From Bacillus marasmi (GTDB lineage Bacteria; Bacillota; Bacilli; Bacillales; Cytobacillaceae), in NCBI RefSeq assembly GCF_902168435.1, contig NZ_LR656184.1, forward strand, positions 1 through 49,251: a stretch of 49,251 bases of DNA, read 5' to 3'. The notes under the pieces are model-generated. The model ran no database searches, was not told where the DNA came from, and worked only from the letters and a program-made list of their open reading frames with translations. Shown here piece after piece: positions 33,454-43,562 of this stretch. The translations under genes and the position numbers were made by a program. Numbering within the stretch: position 1 is the first letter of the stretch; the number at the start of each line of letters is the position of its first letter.

Positions 33454-34311
33454 TTAATGTTTATTTTTCTCAACATAGCGGCCAAAATCAGGCACGGCAA
33501 TATCATCAAAATGCTCAACAAGTCGATAAAGACTGTTTGTCAATAAGTCACCAGACATCGGTAAGCCATGTCCTGTAATCGCAACAGTTGGTTTGAGCGC
33601 TTCTAGTTTTTGTACTGATTGCTTGGAGGAACTCCAATCAGGAGTTAAGTATCGCGGTGGACCGCTGATTTCTTGCTCCTGTGTCATCACCTTGTAAAGA
33701 TATTCCTGCTTCACTGTTACAAATGCGTCTCCGACAATAAGTGCCCGATCCCTATCTCGAAACAGGGAAATATGCCCTGGAGTATGTCCCGGGGTATGAA
33801 TCCAGCGAAACTCTGGCAAGTGTGGAACGCTACCATCTTCCGGCAGCTTTTCAACATGGTCACTAATGTTAATTGGTTCATTCGGAAAAAACGGGGACAT
33901 TTTGGCAACCATCCCACCTTCAACCGTTGGGTCAGGCTCTGGATAGCTTTTTTGTCCAGTTAAATACGGCAGTTCTAAGTTGTGGGCATAGACCGGAACT
34001 CCCCAATGGTTAATAAGCTCAATAATCGCACCAACATGATCAAAATGTCCATGAGTTAATATAATTGCTTTAGGACGACTGTTTTTACCAAATCGATTAT
34101 TGCACAGTTCAATGATTTCTTCAGCTGAATCCGGCATACCAGCATCAATCAACACATAATCCTGGGTCTGTGTATTCCCGATTAAGATAATATTGACGAT
34201 TTGAATCGTATAGCTATATATGTCAGGTAGCACATCAATTCCAACCCCACTACCAATTGATGTTGCCGGAATAAATTTATAATCACTGCCATAATGCATT
34301 TGTTGTTCCAT
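33454..34311 (-). CDS. MBL-fold metallo-hydrolase
   Basis: A 285-residue metallo-beta-lactamase-fold protein with LTHGHFDHVG (H87, H89, D91, H92), HTPGHTPGHISL and VGDAF giving a full two-metal site, and a C-terminal ITGHG motif. It resembles the YobT/YflN-like or glyoxalase II-like group. Substrate unknown. AGGAGG precedes ATG. Single-gene unit between swrC and the mannitol operon. Confidence 0.88.
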   Translation of the reverse strand: MEQQMHYGSDYKFIPATSIGSGVGIDVLPDIYSYTIQIVNIILIGNTQTQDYVLIDAGMPDSAEEIIELCNNRFGKNSRPKAIILTHGHFDHVGAIIELINHWGVPVYAHNLELPYLTGQKSYPEPDPTVEGGMVAKMSPFFPNEPINISDHVEKLPEDGSVPHLPEFRWIHTPGHTPGHISLFRDRDRALIVGDAFVTVKQEYLYKVMTQEQEISGPPRYLTPDWSSSKQSVQKLEALKPTVAITGHGLPMSGDLLTNSLYRLVEHFDDIAVPDFGRYVEKNKH

Positions 34312-34408
34312 CTAATTAGTTTCCTCCTTGTTGCTGCTAATAAACCTACATAGCTATTTTGCCTCGGTTTACCTGATTCATAACAAGTTTAGAAACTGTA
34401 AATAAAGA

Positions 34409-34455
34409 CAAAAAACCCCGCAAAGGGATATACCGCTTTGCAGGGTTTTCTATAT
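34409..34455 (-). terminator. Terminator after swrC-like gene
   Basis: On the minus strand AAAACCCTGCAAAG / CTTTGCGGGGTTTTTTG with a 10-nt loop. Confidence 0.88.
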
Positions 34456-34463
34456 TTTACAAT

Positions 34464-37400
34464 TTAGTTTTCTTCAATCTCACGACGGTTTTTCTTGAAC
34501 ATCTTTGATAATACTTCATACACGATTGGTACAACGATTAACGTTAATAATGTCGAGCTTGTTAAACCGCCAATAACAGTAATACCAAGGCCTTTTGAAA
34601 TCAATCCGCCTCCGCCTGAGCCAACAGCTAACGGAATGAGCGCACCAATCGTCGCAATTGCCGTCATTAAGATTGGACGTAAACGGGTCACACCCGCTTC
34701 AAGGATTGCTTCACGCATTGTTAAGCCATCGTGTTCCATATGGATAATTCGGTCTACCAATACAATTGCGTTTGTTACGACGATACCAATCAACATTAAT
34801 AGTCCCATCATAACTGAAACGGATATCGTCTCACCAGCAATCAATAAGCCAACGAACGATCCAATTACTGCAAATGGTAAAGAGAAGAGAATCGCAAACG
34901 GTGCCAAACCTTCACCAAATGTCACAACAAGAATGAAGTAAACAATCGCAATCGCTGCAAGCATTGCCACTCCTAGTTGTGTAAAGGTTTCCGTCATATC
35001 CGCTTGAACACCAGCAACTCCAACGGTTACCCCTTTTGGTAAATCCAATTTATCAATTTCTTTGTCCATTTCAGCTGTAGCTTTTGTTATATCCTTATCA
35101 ACAATCGTTGCTGATACAGTTGCGTAGTACTCGCCCTTACTTCGAGCTAAAGTATTTAAGGTCGTACCTTTTTCCACTTTTACTAACTCAGAAAGTGGCA
35201 TTGTCATTCCTAATGCTGTTTGCACTGGAGTATCTAGCATTTCATCGATGGATTTTGGCTTTTTATTCTGCTGTTGTTGAACAATTACTTTTAATGACTC
35301 ACCATCTTTTTCAATCGTCGTTAACACTTCTTCTTGCTTCATTGGATTAAGCATCATGACAATTTGACCAGCGGTTAAACCGTATTTCAATAATTCATCC
35401 TGGTCAACCTTAAAGCTATATTCTACATATGCTTCCTCTGCGCTTGATGACACATCCTCTAAACGCTTGCTATCCTTCATCACTTCTTCAACCATTTTTA
35501 CGGAATCATGAAGCTTGTCCAAGTTTTCACTGTAAAACGTATAGCTTAATTCATTTGTGCCCATACCACCCATTGAAGTGAAGTTTTGGCTCTTCCATTC
35601 ACCAGATTGACCGATATTAAATACATAATCCTCAATATCTTCACGAACCTCTGGGAAGTTGTCCATTTCCGGATCAAAGATGAGATACATTAAGCCTCCG
35701 CCGGCTCCGCCACCCATCATCGCGGTCATTTCATCGGCTTCTTCATTCACAGACACCTGAACAATATCAATATCGTCATGCTTTAAAAGCTTATTTTCAA
35801 CTTCTTCAATATTAGCTAAAGTATCTTCCCAACGCTCACCAGCTTCTGGCGTATAAGTTAGGTACATAACTTTGTCCTCTTCACTACCAAGGAAGCTAAA
35901 ACCAATAATTGGTGTTAATCCTAAACTTCCTACTAATAATACAATGGCCAAAATTGAAGTAATGACTTTATGGTTAAGCGACCAATTAAGTACACCTTTA
36001 TACCAATTTGCTAATTTTCCAGCTTCTTTATGGCTACTTTCTGTTTTTTCACTGTAAAGCTTTTTCTTAAATAAGAAATGGGCTAATGCCGGTACAATCG
36101 TAATCGCCACCAACAGTGACGCACCCAGTGCAAATGTCATTGTTAACGCAAATGGCGCGAACAATTCACCCACCATTCCACCAACAAAGATTAACGGTGC
36201 GAATACAGCAACCGTAACAAGCGTTGAAGATAGAATAGGTTTAAACATTTCAATTGTTGCTTCGCGCACAAGCGCACGACCGTAAAGCTTCTCTTCGCGT
36301 AAATGCAAACGACGGTAAATATTTTCAACAACGACAATGGAGTCATCGATAACCCGCCCAATTGCCACGGTTATCGCACCGAGCGTCATTATATTTAATG
36401 TAATTCCAAGCCAGTGTAAGATTAAGAATGCCATGAAAATCGAGACTGGAATTGAAATGATTGATATGATTGTCGATTTAAAATCACGAAGGAATAAAAG
36501 AATAATTAAGACTGCAATAAGTCCACCAAATACAGCTTTTTCAACCATCGTTGACACTGATTCTTCAATCGGTTTACCTTGGTCAAGTGATACATCAATC
36601 ACAATACCATCGATTTTTTTCTTTTGCTCTTTTACTAATTCCTTCACTTCGTTAACTACATCAACTGTGTTGGCTTGCTGCTCTTTCACGATTTGAATCG
36701 CAATCGCATCTTTACCATTTGTACGAGAGACAGACTGAACGCGACCAACTGTCTCTATTTTTGCAATATCAGAAAGCTTTACAAACGGTGATGGATTTGT
36801 TGCTGATGGGGTAACAGGAATCAGCATATCCTTTAATTCATTCATTGTCATGAACTTACCATCAACGGAAACAGCTTGTTCACCTTCTTCGAACTCATAA
36901 AGTCCTAATGATACGGACAGATTACTTGCTTGAATCATTTGCTTAACAGTATCTTCAGTTAAACCAAGCTGTTCCATTTTTGCTTGGTCATAAGTAAATT
37001 CAATTTCTTCAATATGCTGACCAGTAATCGTAGTTGAAGCGACACCATCCAACTTATTAATCTTTGGAAGCAATACTTCTTCAACAGTTGAAGTTAACTC
37101 GACAATATCTTCTGATTTACTGCTGACACTTAATGCCATTACCGGCATCATATTCATGCTAATTGCCGTAATGGTTGGCTTTTGAGCACCTTCAGGCATC
37201 TCAACACCATCTAAGGCAGACTGCAAGGCACGCTTAGCCTCGTCCATATCGATACCGTATTCATACTCTACTTGGATGCTTGACATATTTGAATAAGAAT
37301 TAGAATACACAAATTTTACATCTTCGAGACCCTCAACAGCTTTTTCTATTGGCATTGAGATATCTTCCATGACCTTTTCAGGAGTTGCTCCAGGATAGAC

Positions 37401-37550
37401 ACCCATGATCATTAAATATGGAATGGATATATCAGGAATCGTCTCCGTTTTCATTTGCGTACCTGAGTAAATACCAGAAACCGTAATGATTATCGTTAGT
37501 AACCAAACGGCTAATTTGTTCTTTATCACAAAATTAACTAAACCTTTCAC
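34464..37550 (-). CDS. swrC: RND-family efflux transporter, SwrC-like
   Basis: 1028 residues with RND/AcrB architecture: TM1 (12-30), a large periplasm-side loop, TM2-6 (GRVIDDSIVVVENIYRRL), a second loop containing a glycine-rich stretch, and TM8-12 (GIVVTNAIVLVDRIIHME). B. subtilis SwrC (YerP), the closest analogue, is linked to surfactin resistance and swarming. GTG start with GGTGG upstream. Divergent from a TetR regulator gene, as swrC is from yerO. Whether this organism makes a surfactin-like compound cannot be seen here. Confidence 0.9.
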   Translation of the reverse strand: MKGLVNFVIKNKLAVWLLTIIITVSGIYSGTQMKTETIPDISIPYLMIMGVYPGATPEKVMEDISMPIEKAVEGLEDVKFVYSNSYSNMSSIQVEYEYGIDMDEAKRALQSALDGVEMPEGAQKPTITAISMNMMPVMALSVSSKSEDIVELTSTVEEVLLPKINKLDGVASTTITGQHIEEIEFTYDQAKMEQLGLTEDTVKQMIQASNLSVSLGLYEFEEGEQAVSVDGKFMTMNELKDMLIPVTPSATNPSPFVKLSDIAKIETVGRVQSVSRTNGKDAIAIQIVKEQQANTVDVVNEVKELVKEQKKKIDGIVIDVSLDQGKPIEESVSTMVEKAVFGGLIAVLIILLFLRDFKSTIISIISIPVSIFMAFLILHWLGITLNIMTLGAITVAIGRVIDDSIVVVENIYRRLHLREEKLYGRALVREATIEMFKPILSSTLVTVAVFAPLIFVGGMVGELFAPFALTMTFALGASLLVAITIVPALAHFLFKKKLYSEKTESSHKEAGKLANWYKGVLNWSLNHKVITSILAIVLLVGSLGLTPIIGFSFLGSEEDKVMYLTYTPEAGERWEDTLANIEEVENKLLKHDDIDIVQVSVNEEADEMTAMMGGGAGGGLMYLIFDPEMDNFPEVREDIEDYVFNIGQSGEWKSQNFTSMGGMGTNELSYTFYSENLDKLHDSVKMVEEVMKDSKRLEDVSSSAEEAYVEYSFKVDQDELLKYGLTAGQIVMMLNPMKQEEVLTTIEKDGESLKVIVQQQQNKKPKSIDEMLDTPVQTALGMTMPLSELVKVEKGTTLNTLARSKGEYYATVSATIVDKDITKATAEMDKEIDKLDLPKGVTVGVAGVQADMTETFTQLGVAMLAAIAIVYFILVVTFGEGLAPFAILFSLPFAVIGSFVGLLIAGETISVSVMMGLLMLIGIVVTNAIVLVDRIIHMEHDGLTMREAILEAGVTRLRPILMTAIATIGALIPLAVGSGGGGLISKGLGITVIGGLTSSTLLTLIVVPIVYEVLSKMFKKNRREIEEN

Positions 37551-37596
37551 TCTTGCACCACCCTAAATTGACTTATCATGTTACTTTACTTATACT

Positions 37597-37614
37597 AATG
37601 ACTAACCGGTCATT
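37597..37614. promoter_or_regulatory. Candidate TetR-type operator
   Basis: Inverted repeat AATGACT-AACC-GGTCATT in the 97-nt gap between the divergent swrC-like and TetR genes. Half-sites AATGACY fit a dimeric TetR regulator. Confidence 0.65.
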
Positions 37615-37647
37615 TGTCAATGAAAGACCACGGGGAGCGATTCGAAA

Positions 37648-38484
37648 ATGATTAAAAAACAACTAATAATGGAAAAAGCAATAGAACTCTTCGCAAAGCA
37701 AGGATTTGAAGCGACGACCGTCCAACAAATCACAGATTATTGTGGTATTTCCAAGGGTGCCTTTTACCTCTCCTTCAAATCAAAGGAAGAATTGATTTTA
37801 GCGCTAATTGACCACTTTATGATGCAGTTCATCTCTGATATTGACTACATAGTCAAAAACACGGCTGATGAAGCGCTTTTATTTGAGTTTTATTATTCAA
37901 TTTATGAATCTTTTCAAAAGCATTCTGATTTTGCCAAAATCTTAATGAAGGAGCAAGCTCACTCATTTAACGACCAATTAATCATCAAGCTCCATTATTA
38001 TGATCGTTTATTTGATACAGCTATCCTTTCCATGGTTATGCGTTTGTATGGCGAAGAGATCCAACGAATAAAATATGATTTAGTTTTTTGCATAAAAGGG
38101 TTTATGAATACGTACTCCCATTTGTTTTTATTTTACAATCTACCACTGGATTTAAATCTGCTGGCACAATCGCTTGTTGAAAAGACTAACCTATTGGCAA
38201 AAGAAGCGACCATTCCGTTTATTTCGGATGAGATGGTCCAGATTTTAAAAGAACCGTTGCAACAAGAAGTATCCGTTGAACTGATTCAGGACATGATTGA
38301 GCAAAAAATTGTTGAAATGGAAGAATCAATTGAAAAAGAATCATTATTATTGCTCAAAGAGCAGCTAGTACAACCGACATTCAGTCGCGCCATTGTTAAT
38401 GGCTTATTAGAAAACATCCGCAATCACCCACACTGTAAATGGATTGCGTATTTACTTCGAAACTATTATCAACAAGTATTATAA
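37648..38484 (+). CDS. TetR-family transcriptional regulator (YerO-like)
   Basis: 278 residues. N-terminal HTH (MEKAIELFAKQGFEATTVQQITDYCGISKGAFYLSFKSKEEL split across 9-51) is typical TetR. The ligand-binding half is long and helical, as in B. subtilis YerO. It is expected to repress the divergent RND pump. GGGGAGCG lies before ATG. Confidence 0.9.
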   Translation: MIKKQLIMEKAIELFAKQGFEATTVQQITDYCGISKGAFYLSFKSKEELILALIDHFMMQFISDIDYIVKNTADEALLFEFYYSIYESFQKHSDFAKILMKEQAHSFNDQLIIKLHYYDRLFDTAILSMVMRLYGEEIQRIKYDLVFCIKGFMNTYSHLFLFYNLPLDLNLLAQSLVEKTNLLAKEATIPFISDEMVQILKEPLQQEVSVELIQDMIEQKIVEMEESIEKESLLLLKEQLVQPTFSRAIVNGLLENIRNHPHCKWIAYLLRNYYQQVL

Positions 38485-38502
38485 GGTCGGTGTTTATAAA
38501 AA

Positions 38503-38545
38503 GGCCCAATTCCTCAGTGTCAAAAATGAGGAATTGGGTTTTTTT
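38503..38545 (+). terminator. Terminator after TetR gene
   Basis: CCCAATTCCTCA-GTGTCAAAAA-TGAGGAATTGGG followed by TTTTTTT, a perfect 12-bp stem. Confidence 0.93.
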
Positions 38546-38629
38546 AGAGTGAATTGTTTGCATGCGAAGTGAAACAACTATTTTGTACGGTTTCGTTTCG
38601 TTTTTCAAAATTGATAGCTTTTTAAAGAA

Positions 38630-38670
38630 ATAAAAAAACCGATTGATTTTTTAACAAAATCAATCGGTTA
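38630..38670 (-). terminator. Terminator after glmS
   Basis: On the minus strand AACCGATTGATTTTG / AAATCAATCGGTT runs into TTTTTTATTTC, a strong intrinsic terminator. Confidence 0.92.
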
Positions 38671-38681
38671 CTTTTACGTTA

Positions 38682-40484
38682 TTATTCAACTGTTACACTC
38701 TTAGCCAGGTTTCTTGGCTTGTCGACGTCACAGTCGCGGTGTAGAGCTGCATAATAAGCAAGTAATTGCAAAGGTACTACAGAGACAAGAGGTGTTAATA
38801 ATTCGTTTACTTCAGGGAAAACAAAACGGTCACCTTCCGCTTCTAGACCCTTCATTGAAATAATACAAGTATGGGCGCCGCGAGCAGCTACCTCTTTTAC
38901 GTTTCCACGGATATTTAAACTCACAAGGTCTTGCGTTACTAAAGCAATAACCGGTGTGCCTTCTTCAATCAAGGCAATTGTACCGTGCTTTAACTCCCCA
39001 CCAGCAAATCCTTCCGCTTGGATGTAGGAAATTTCCTTCAGCTTTAAAGATCCTTCAAGACATACATAATAGTCAACGCCACGTCCGATGAAGAACGCAT
39101 TGCGTGTAGTTGTCATATATTCCCAAGCCATCGCTTCGAATACATCTTTAGAATCAACTAATCCTTCCATTACGTTAGCAATGATTCCAAGTTCTTTAAC
39201 CAAATCAAACTCTGAATCAAAACCACGCTGTTTGCCAACTACGTCTGCAAGGATTGCTAAAACCGCAATTTGCGCTGTATAAGCTTTCGTAGATGCTACT
39301 GCAATTTCTGGACCAGCATGAAGCAACAATGTATAATCAGCTTCACGAGAAAGCGTTGAACCAGGAACATTTGTAACCGTTAATGCCTTATGGCCTAGTT
39401 CCTTAATTTGAACAAGCACCGCACGGCTGTCCGCTGTTTCACCACTTTGGGAAATGAAAATAAACAACGGTTTTTCAGAAAGCAACGGAATGTTGTAGCC
39501 GAATTCACTAGCGATATGAACTTCTACTGGGATTTTAGCTACTTTCTCGATTAATTGCTTTCCAACTAGACCTGCATTGTAAGAAGTACCTGCTGCCACA
39601 ATATAAATACGATCAGCTTCTGTAACCGCATCAACGATTTCTTGATCAATTGTTAACTGACCTTGGTCATTTTGATACGTTTGAATGATTTTGCGCATAA
39701 CAAGTGGCTGTTCATCGATTTCTTTGAGCATATAATGCGGATAAGTACCTTTTTCAATATCGCTTGCATCAAGCTCTGCAGTATATGGATTGCGGCTCAT
39801 TACTTCGCCATCAAGATTTTTAATTGTCACGTTTTCTTTCGTCACAATTACCATTTCTTTATCCATTAATTCTACATATTGATTAGTTACTTGAAGCATC
39901 GCCATCGCATCACTAGCTACAACATTGAAATCTTCGCCAAGTCCAACTAAAAGCGGGCTTTTATTTTTTGCAACCAAAATGGTATCAATATTTTCATTGT
40001 CTAAAAGAGCAAGTGCATAGGAGCCCTTTAATAGTGTCAGCGTTTTGCGGAACGCATCTTCAACAGTTAATCCTTCACGTACAAATAGTTCAACTAACTG
40101 CACGATAACCTCTGTATCAGTATCACTTACTAAAGTAACATCCTGTAAATACTCACGTTTTAGAAGATCATAGTTCTCAATAACTCCATTATGAACAAGT
40201 GTAAAACGGTCAGTACGGCTTTGATGCGGGTGTGCATTCACTTTGCTTGGTGCACCATGAGTAGCCCAACGTGTATGACCGATACCTGTAGTCGCCAATA
40301 CACCTAAATCCACGACATCACGTAAATCAGCAATGCGTCCTTTTTCTTTAAAGACATGGACGCCACTCTCGTTCATAACTGCAATACCTGCTGAGTCATA
40401 GCCTCGATATTCGAGCTTTTCTAGACCCTTTAACAGGATTTCCTTTGAATCTTGAGTTCCAATATATCCAACAATACCGCACAT
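38682..40484 (-). CDS. glmS: GlmS, glucosamine-6-phosphate synthase
   Basis: 600 residues, as in B. subtilis. Catalytic Cys2 in MCGIVGYIG after Met removal; glutaminase domain to about 240, then two SIS sugar-isomerase domains and the C-terminal [13 protein letters not shown]. It makes glucosamine-6-phosphate from fructose-6-phosphate and glutamine, committing carbon to peptidoglycan. The 11-codon upstream extension is rejected because Cys must follow Met. Controlled by the ribozyme upstream. Confidence 0.98.
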   Translation of the reverse strand: MCGIVGYIGTQDSKEILLKGLEKLEYRGYDSAGIAVMNESGVHVFKEKGRIADLRDVVDLGVLATTGIGHTRWATHGAPSKVNAHPHQSRTDRFTLVHNGVIENYDLLKREYLQDVTLVSDTDTEVIVQLVELFVREGLTVEDAFRKTLTLLKGSYALALLDNENIDTILVAKNKSPLLVGLGEDFNVVASDAMAMLQVTNQYVELMDKEMVIVTKENVTIKNLDGEVMSRNPYTAELDASDIEKGTYPHYMLKEIDEQPLVMRKIIQTYQNDQGQLTIDQEIVDAVTEADRIYIVAAGTSYNAGLVGKQLIEKVAKIPVEVHIASEFGYNIPLLSEKPLFIFISQSGETADSRAVLVQIKELGHKALTVTNVPGSTLSREADYTLLLHAGPEIAVASTKAYTAQIAVLAILADVVGKQRGFDSEFDLVKELGIIANVMEGLVDSKDVFEAMAWEYMTTTRNAFFIGRGVDYYVCLEGSLKLKEISYIQAEGFAGGELKHGTIALIEEGTPVIALVTQDLVSLNIRGNVKEVAARGAHTCIISMKGLEAEGDRFVFPEVNELLTPLVSVVPLQLLAYYAALHRDCDVDKPRNLAKSVTVE

Positions 40485-40508
40485 GTGTAATTTTCCTCCT
40501 TGATAACA

Positions 40509-40541
40509 AGGGGGCAAGTTACCTGGGGGCAGACTTGCCCC
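40509..40541 (-). other. Alternative hairpins between ribozyme and glmS start
   Basis: On the minus strand GGGGGCAAGTCTGCCCCC can fold locally (GGGGGCA-AGTC-TGCCCCC). The same left arm can also pair over 10 bp with ACTTGCCCCC further down. The next bases CCTTG-TTAT-CAAGG pair with part of the ribosome binding site AAGGAGG. The folds are mutually exclusive in part. There is no U-tract, so this is not a simple terminator. Confidence 0.65.
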
Positions 40542-40574
40542 CTCATCTCTGTGTTTTTATTTTATTGTAGGCAG

Positions 40575-40739
40575 CAATAACTACCTTTTGTGCGCAATTT
40601 CTTTCCTTTTGTCCAACAGGTTGCCCTGTTGATTTAGGGATAAGAATTATCGGTTGTGCGTCAGCAACCGGGAGGCATCCGCCGAAACTTCGATAAACCT
40701 CCTCCTCGTCAACTAATCTCCTCTGATTAGTCCAGGCGC
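40575..40739 (-). ncRNA. glmS ribozyme (glucosamine-6-phosphate-activated)
   Basis: On the minus strand the core reads GCGCCTGGAC, then GTTGACGAGGAGGAGGTTTA, TCGAA, and TTCGGCGGATGCCTCCCGG. These are the conserved segments of the glmS ribozyme (P1, P2, P2.1 and the G of cleavage), followed by the P3/P4 region with AGGGCAACCTG. Cleavage is expected just before G at 40739. Glucosamine-6-phosphate acts as cofactor, so the glmS mRNA is cut when its product accumulates. The 3' boundary is approximate. Confidence 0.95.
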
Positions 40740-40807
40740 TTTAAACATGTAAATATTTGTAAACCTATCCTCCTTTTGGTGGAATTTTTTTCACAAAAAT
40801 CAAGATA

Positions 40808-40836
40808 ATCATATAATAGTTTCTCCTGCGCGTCAA
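40808..40836 (-). promoter_or_regulatory. glmS promoter
   Basis: On the minus strand TTGACG (40831-40836), 17 nt, TATGAT (40808-40813). Transcription would start near 40801, about 60 nt before the ribozyme cleavage site, giving a leader of more than 300 nt. Confidence 0.85.
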
Positions 40837-40890
40837 TCATTGAAACAGGATTGACATATTAGTAATAATAACCAAGTGAAAGCTTCTTAA

Positions 40891-40936
40891 TAAAAAAATA
40901 TGCATAAGAGACCATATTGGTGCTCTTATGCATATG
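40891..40936 (-). terminator. Terminator after glmM
   Basis: On the minus strand ATATGCATAAGAG-caccaatatggt-CTCTTATGCATAT followed by TTTTTTATT. It separates glmM from the glmS promoter. Confidence 0.93.
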
Positions 40937-40940
40937 ATTC

Positions 40941-42293
40941 TTACGCCTCTTTTAGGCCCATTTCTTCTTTCACTACTTCGGCAATGCTGTTTACAAAAGC
41001 TTGGCAGCTTTCCTCAGTCGCTGCTTCGACCATTACCCGAACCAATGGTTCTGTTCCCGACGGGCGAACAAGAACTCGTCCATTTCCATTCATTTCTTTT
41101 TCAACAGATTCAATGATTTGTTTTACCTTATCATTATCTGTGACATGATGTTTATCGGAAACTCTAATGTTTACTAGCGCTTGTGGGTACTTTTTCATTT
41201 CTGCAGCAAGTTCTGAAAGCGACTTTTCAGTAACCTTCATTATGTTGACTAGCTGCAAACCTGTTAACAATCCATCACCAGTTGTATTGTAATCAAGGAA
41301 TATAATATGCCCCGATTGTTCTCCACCAAGATTAAAGCCATTCTTTTTCATTTCCTCAACCACGTATCGGTCACCAACGGCTGTTTGGACACTTTGAATT
41401 CCCTGTGTTTCTAATGCTTTATAATAACCAAGGTTACTCATGACTGTTGATACTACAGTTCCATGCTTTAACCGACCTTGTTCCTTCAAGTATTTACCGC
41501 AAATATACATAATTTGGTCGCCGTCAACGATTTGGCCATTTTCATCAATTGCAATAATCCGATCACCATCACCATCAAAGGCTAAACCAACATCTGCCCC
41601 TTTTTCTAGCACAAATTTCGCTAATGCTTCTGGATGTGTTGAGCCCACACCATCATTGATATTTAATCCATTAGGTGAAGCACCCATAGTCGAAATATTT
41701 GCATCTAAATCTGCAAATAAATAAGTTGCTAACGATGATGTTGCACCATGAGCACAGTCTAATGCAACATGAATGCCAGAGAAATCTTCATCAACCGTTT
41801 GTTTTAGATATTGAAGGTATTTTTGACCGCCTTCAAAATAATCATTTACTTGACCTAGATTAGAGCCAATTGGTCTAGGCAGTTGATCCTCTTCTAAATC
41901 TAAAAGCGTTTCGATTTCAGCTTCTTGGTCATCTGACAGCTTGAAACCATCTGGACCAAAAAACTTAATGCCATTATCAGCAACAGGGTTGTGGGATGCT
42001 GAAATCATTACTCCCGCCTGTGCACCTAACGCTTTTGTTAAATATGATACTCCTGGTGTGGAAATGACGCCTAATCGCATTACTTCAGCACCTATCGATA
42101 ATAACCCAGCCACAAGTGCACCTTCCAACATGTGACCAGAGATTCTTGTATCTCTACCTATTAACACCTTTGGACGGTCTTTATCCTTCGTTAAGACATA
42201 CCCTCCAAATCTGCCTAATTTAAATGCTAATTCCGGTGTCAATTCGCTGTTAGCAACTCCGCGAACACCATCGGTACCGAAATATTTTCCCAT
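40941..42293 (-). CDS. glmM: GlmM, phosphoglucosamine mutase
   Basis: 450 residues. [16 protein letters not shown]-terminus, phosphoserine loop ISASHNPV (S100), metal loop DGDGDR and sugar loop GGEQSGH, and C-terminal [12 protein letters not shown]. It converts glucosamine-6-phosphate to glucosamine-1-phosphate. It is third in the cdaA-cdaR-glmM operon; in relatives CdaA and GlmM interact physically and GlmM modulates c-di-AMP synthesis. Start chosen at MGKYFG; an in-frame TTG two codons upstream is better spaced from GGAG and is possible. Confidence 0.97.
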   Translation of the reverse strand: MGKYFGTDGVRGVANSELTPELAFKLGRFGGYVLTKDKDRPKVLIGRDTRISGHMLEGALVAGLLSIGAEVMRLGVISTPGVSYLTKALGAQAGVMISASHNPVADNGIKFFGPDGFKLSDDQEAEIETLLDLEEDQLPRPIGSNLGQVNDYFEGGQKYLQYLKQTVDEDFSGIHVALDCAHGATSSLATYLFADLDANISTMGASPNGLNINDGVGSTHPEALAKFVLEKGADVGLAFDGDGDRIIAIDENGQIVDGDQIMYICGKYLKEQGRLKHGTVVSTVMSNLGYYKALETQGIQSVQTAVGDRYVVEEMKKNGFNLGGEQSGHIIFLDYNTTGDGLLTGLQLVNIMKVTEKSLSELAAEMKKYPQALVNIRVSDKHHVTDNDKVKQIIESVEKEMNGNGRVLVRPSGTEPLVRVMVEAATEESCQAFVNSIAEVVKEEMGLKEA

Positions 42294-42326
42294 TATCAAT
42301 ATCGCTCCTTCATCTATCTCTCTTAT

Positions 42327-43562
42327 TTAAGCTTCACTTTTTTTAATAATTGATATTTTCGCTCGTTCCTTTTCTAGCTTCAAGGTGACATTATTAGGAC
42401 CGCTCGCAGCGATTGGAACTTCATGATCCCCTTCACCTAAATTAGATACATTTAGAAAGATACGAAAATCCGATTCTGTAAGTGGTTTTATAGTTTCACT
42501 AGCACCAATAATCGTAAATGAAATTTTTCCGTTTTCGGGGTCTCTAAAAAGAATATCAAAGCCTTCCAATAAACCTTCTGCTTTGATCATGGCACCCGAA
42601 ATGGATTTTTGTTCTTGTTTACTTATCTTTATTGTCGCCTTTACAACATCCGGCGTCACTTTTGTAATGCCTTCCGGAACTATTACCGGTAGTGATATGA
42701 CGGTATCCTCGCTAATTTTCGCGAGATCAACTTCAACCCGAACGGTTTCAGTTTCTTTTACTACCTCTTCATTACCACTGATTTTAACCTCTTTACTATC
42801 CAATATTATACTGTCAATTGCAATACCATTTGGAAGTGTTCCTTTTTGGACAATATTTATCGGAACAGTTTTATTCGTATTCTTGATAGGAACCGTCACT
42901 TTTACGGTTTCAGGCTTTATGGTGACATCTAATTTATTTAACTGTTGATCAAATGCCAAAACCTTTGCACTTTTAGTGAGTGTTTCTTCAATCGGTCCGT
43001 TTACATCAACTGTTGCTTTTACATAACTGATTTTTTCGATATCTCCTTTTGCACCAGTAATTTCAACCGTGCTTGGTTCTACCACTGGTTCAGAGGCTGT
43101 GTATCCATCATCTAGTAAATTATGATTAAACTCTGCTTCAACTTTAAATTCCTTGGTTATTTTTTCCTGTAAAGTTACTCTTGCAGTTGCAGGTTTAATC
43201 GTAACATCTAATTTATCTGATAAATTTTTCACTTCAAGCTTAACTGTTTGTGTTCCAATCTTTGCATCAGTTAAATCAACAAAAACTTCAATGTTTTTTA
43301 ACGGAACTGTCGTCTGCACGATACTTTTCGGACCCTCTATCGTTACATCAACCGATTCTGGCACACCCGAGACAACAAAGTTTTCAGTATCAAAATAACT
43401 ATTCACAGGTACATTTTCAATCGTATCCACCATCTGATTCGCAGGAACATTCTTTTCTTTAGATTCATTTCCTTGTCCATCAGAAACTGACGAAAACAGG
43501 AGTAAGGCAAGAACAAGGGCTACTCCCTTCATAAACCACGGATTATCCATGAATTTATCCAT
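42327..43562 (-). CDS. cdaR: CdaR (YbbR), regulator of CdaA
   Basis: 411 residues: an N-terminal membrane anchor (VALVLALLLFSSV, about 11-25) and four extracellular YbbR domains, each with VPI/NIVVK-like strands, ending at SIIKKSEA. CdaR binds and modulates the diadenylate cyclase CdaA. The start (MDKFMDNPWF) is preceded by GGAGGGGG and overlaps the cdaA end by 8 nt, so a 23-codon upstream extension is rejected. Confidence 0.94.
   Translation of the reverse strand: MDKFMDNPWFMKGVALVLALLLFSSVSDGQGNESKEKNVPANQMVDTIENVPVNSYFDTENFVVSGVPESVDVTIEGPKSIVQTTVPLKNIEVFVDLTDAKIGTQTVKLEVKNLSDKLDVTIKPATARVTLQEKITKEFKVEAEFNHNLLDDGYTASEPVVEPSTVEITGAKGDIEKISYVKATVDVNGPIEETLTKSAKVLAFDQQLNKLDVTIKPETVKVTVPIKNTNKTVPINIVQKGTLPNGIAIDSIILDSKEVKISGNEEVVKETETVRVEVDLAKISEDTVISLPVIVPEGITKVTPDVVKATIKISKQEQKSISGAMIKAEGLLEGFDILFRDPENGKISFTIIGASETIKPLTESDFRIFLNVSNLGEGDHEVPIAASGPNNVTLKLEKERAKISIIKKSEA

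Noticed and set aside
34495-34941. 148-codon plus-strand frame inside swrC, and similar long antisense frames in cdaR, glmS and murF
   Set aside because: They are shadows of clearly coding genes on the minus strand, with no family resemblance of their own.
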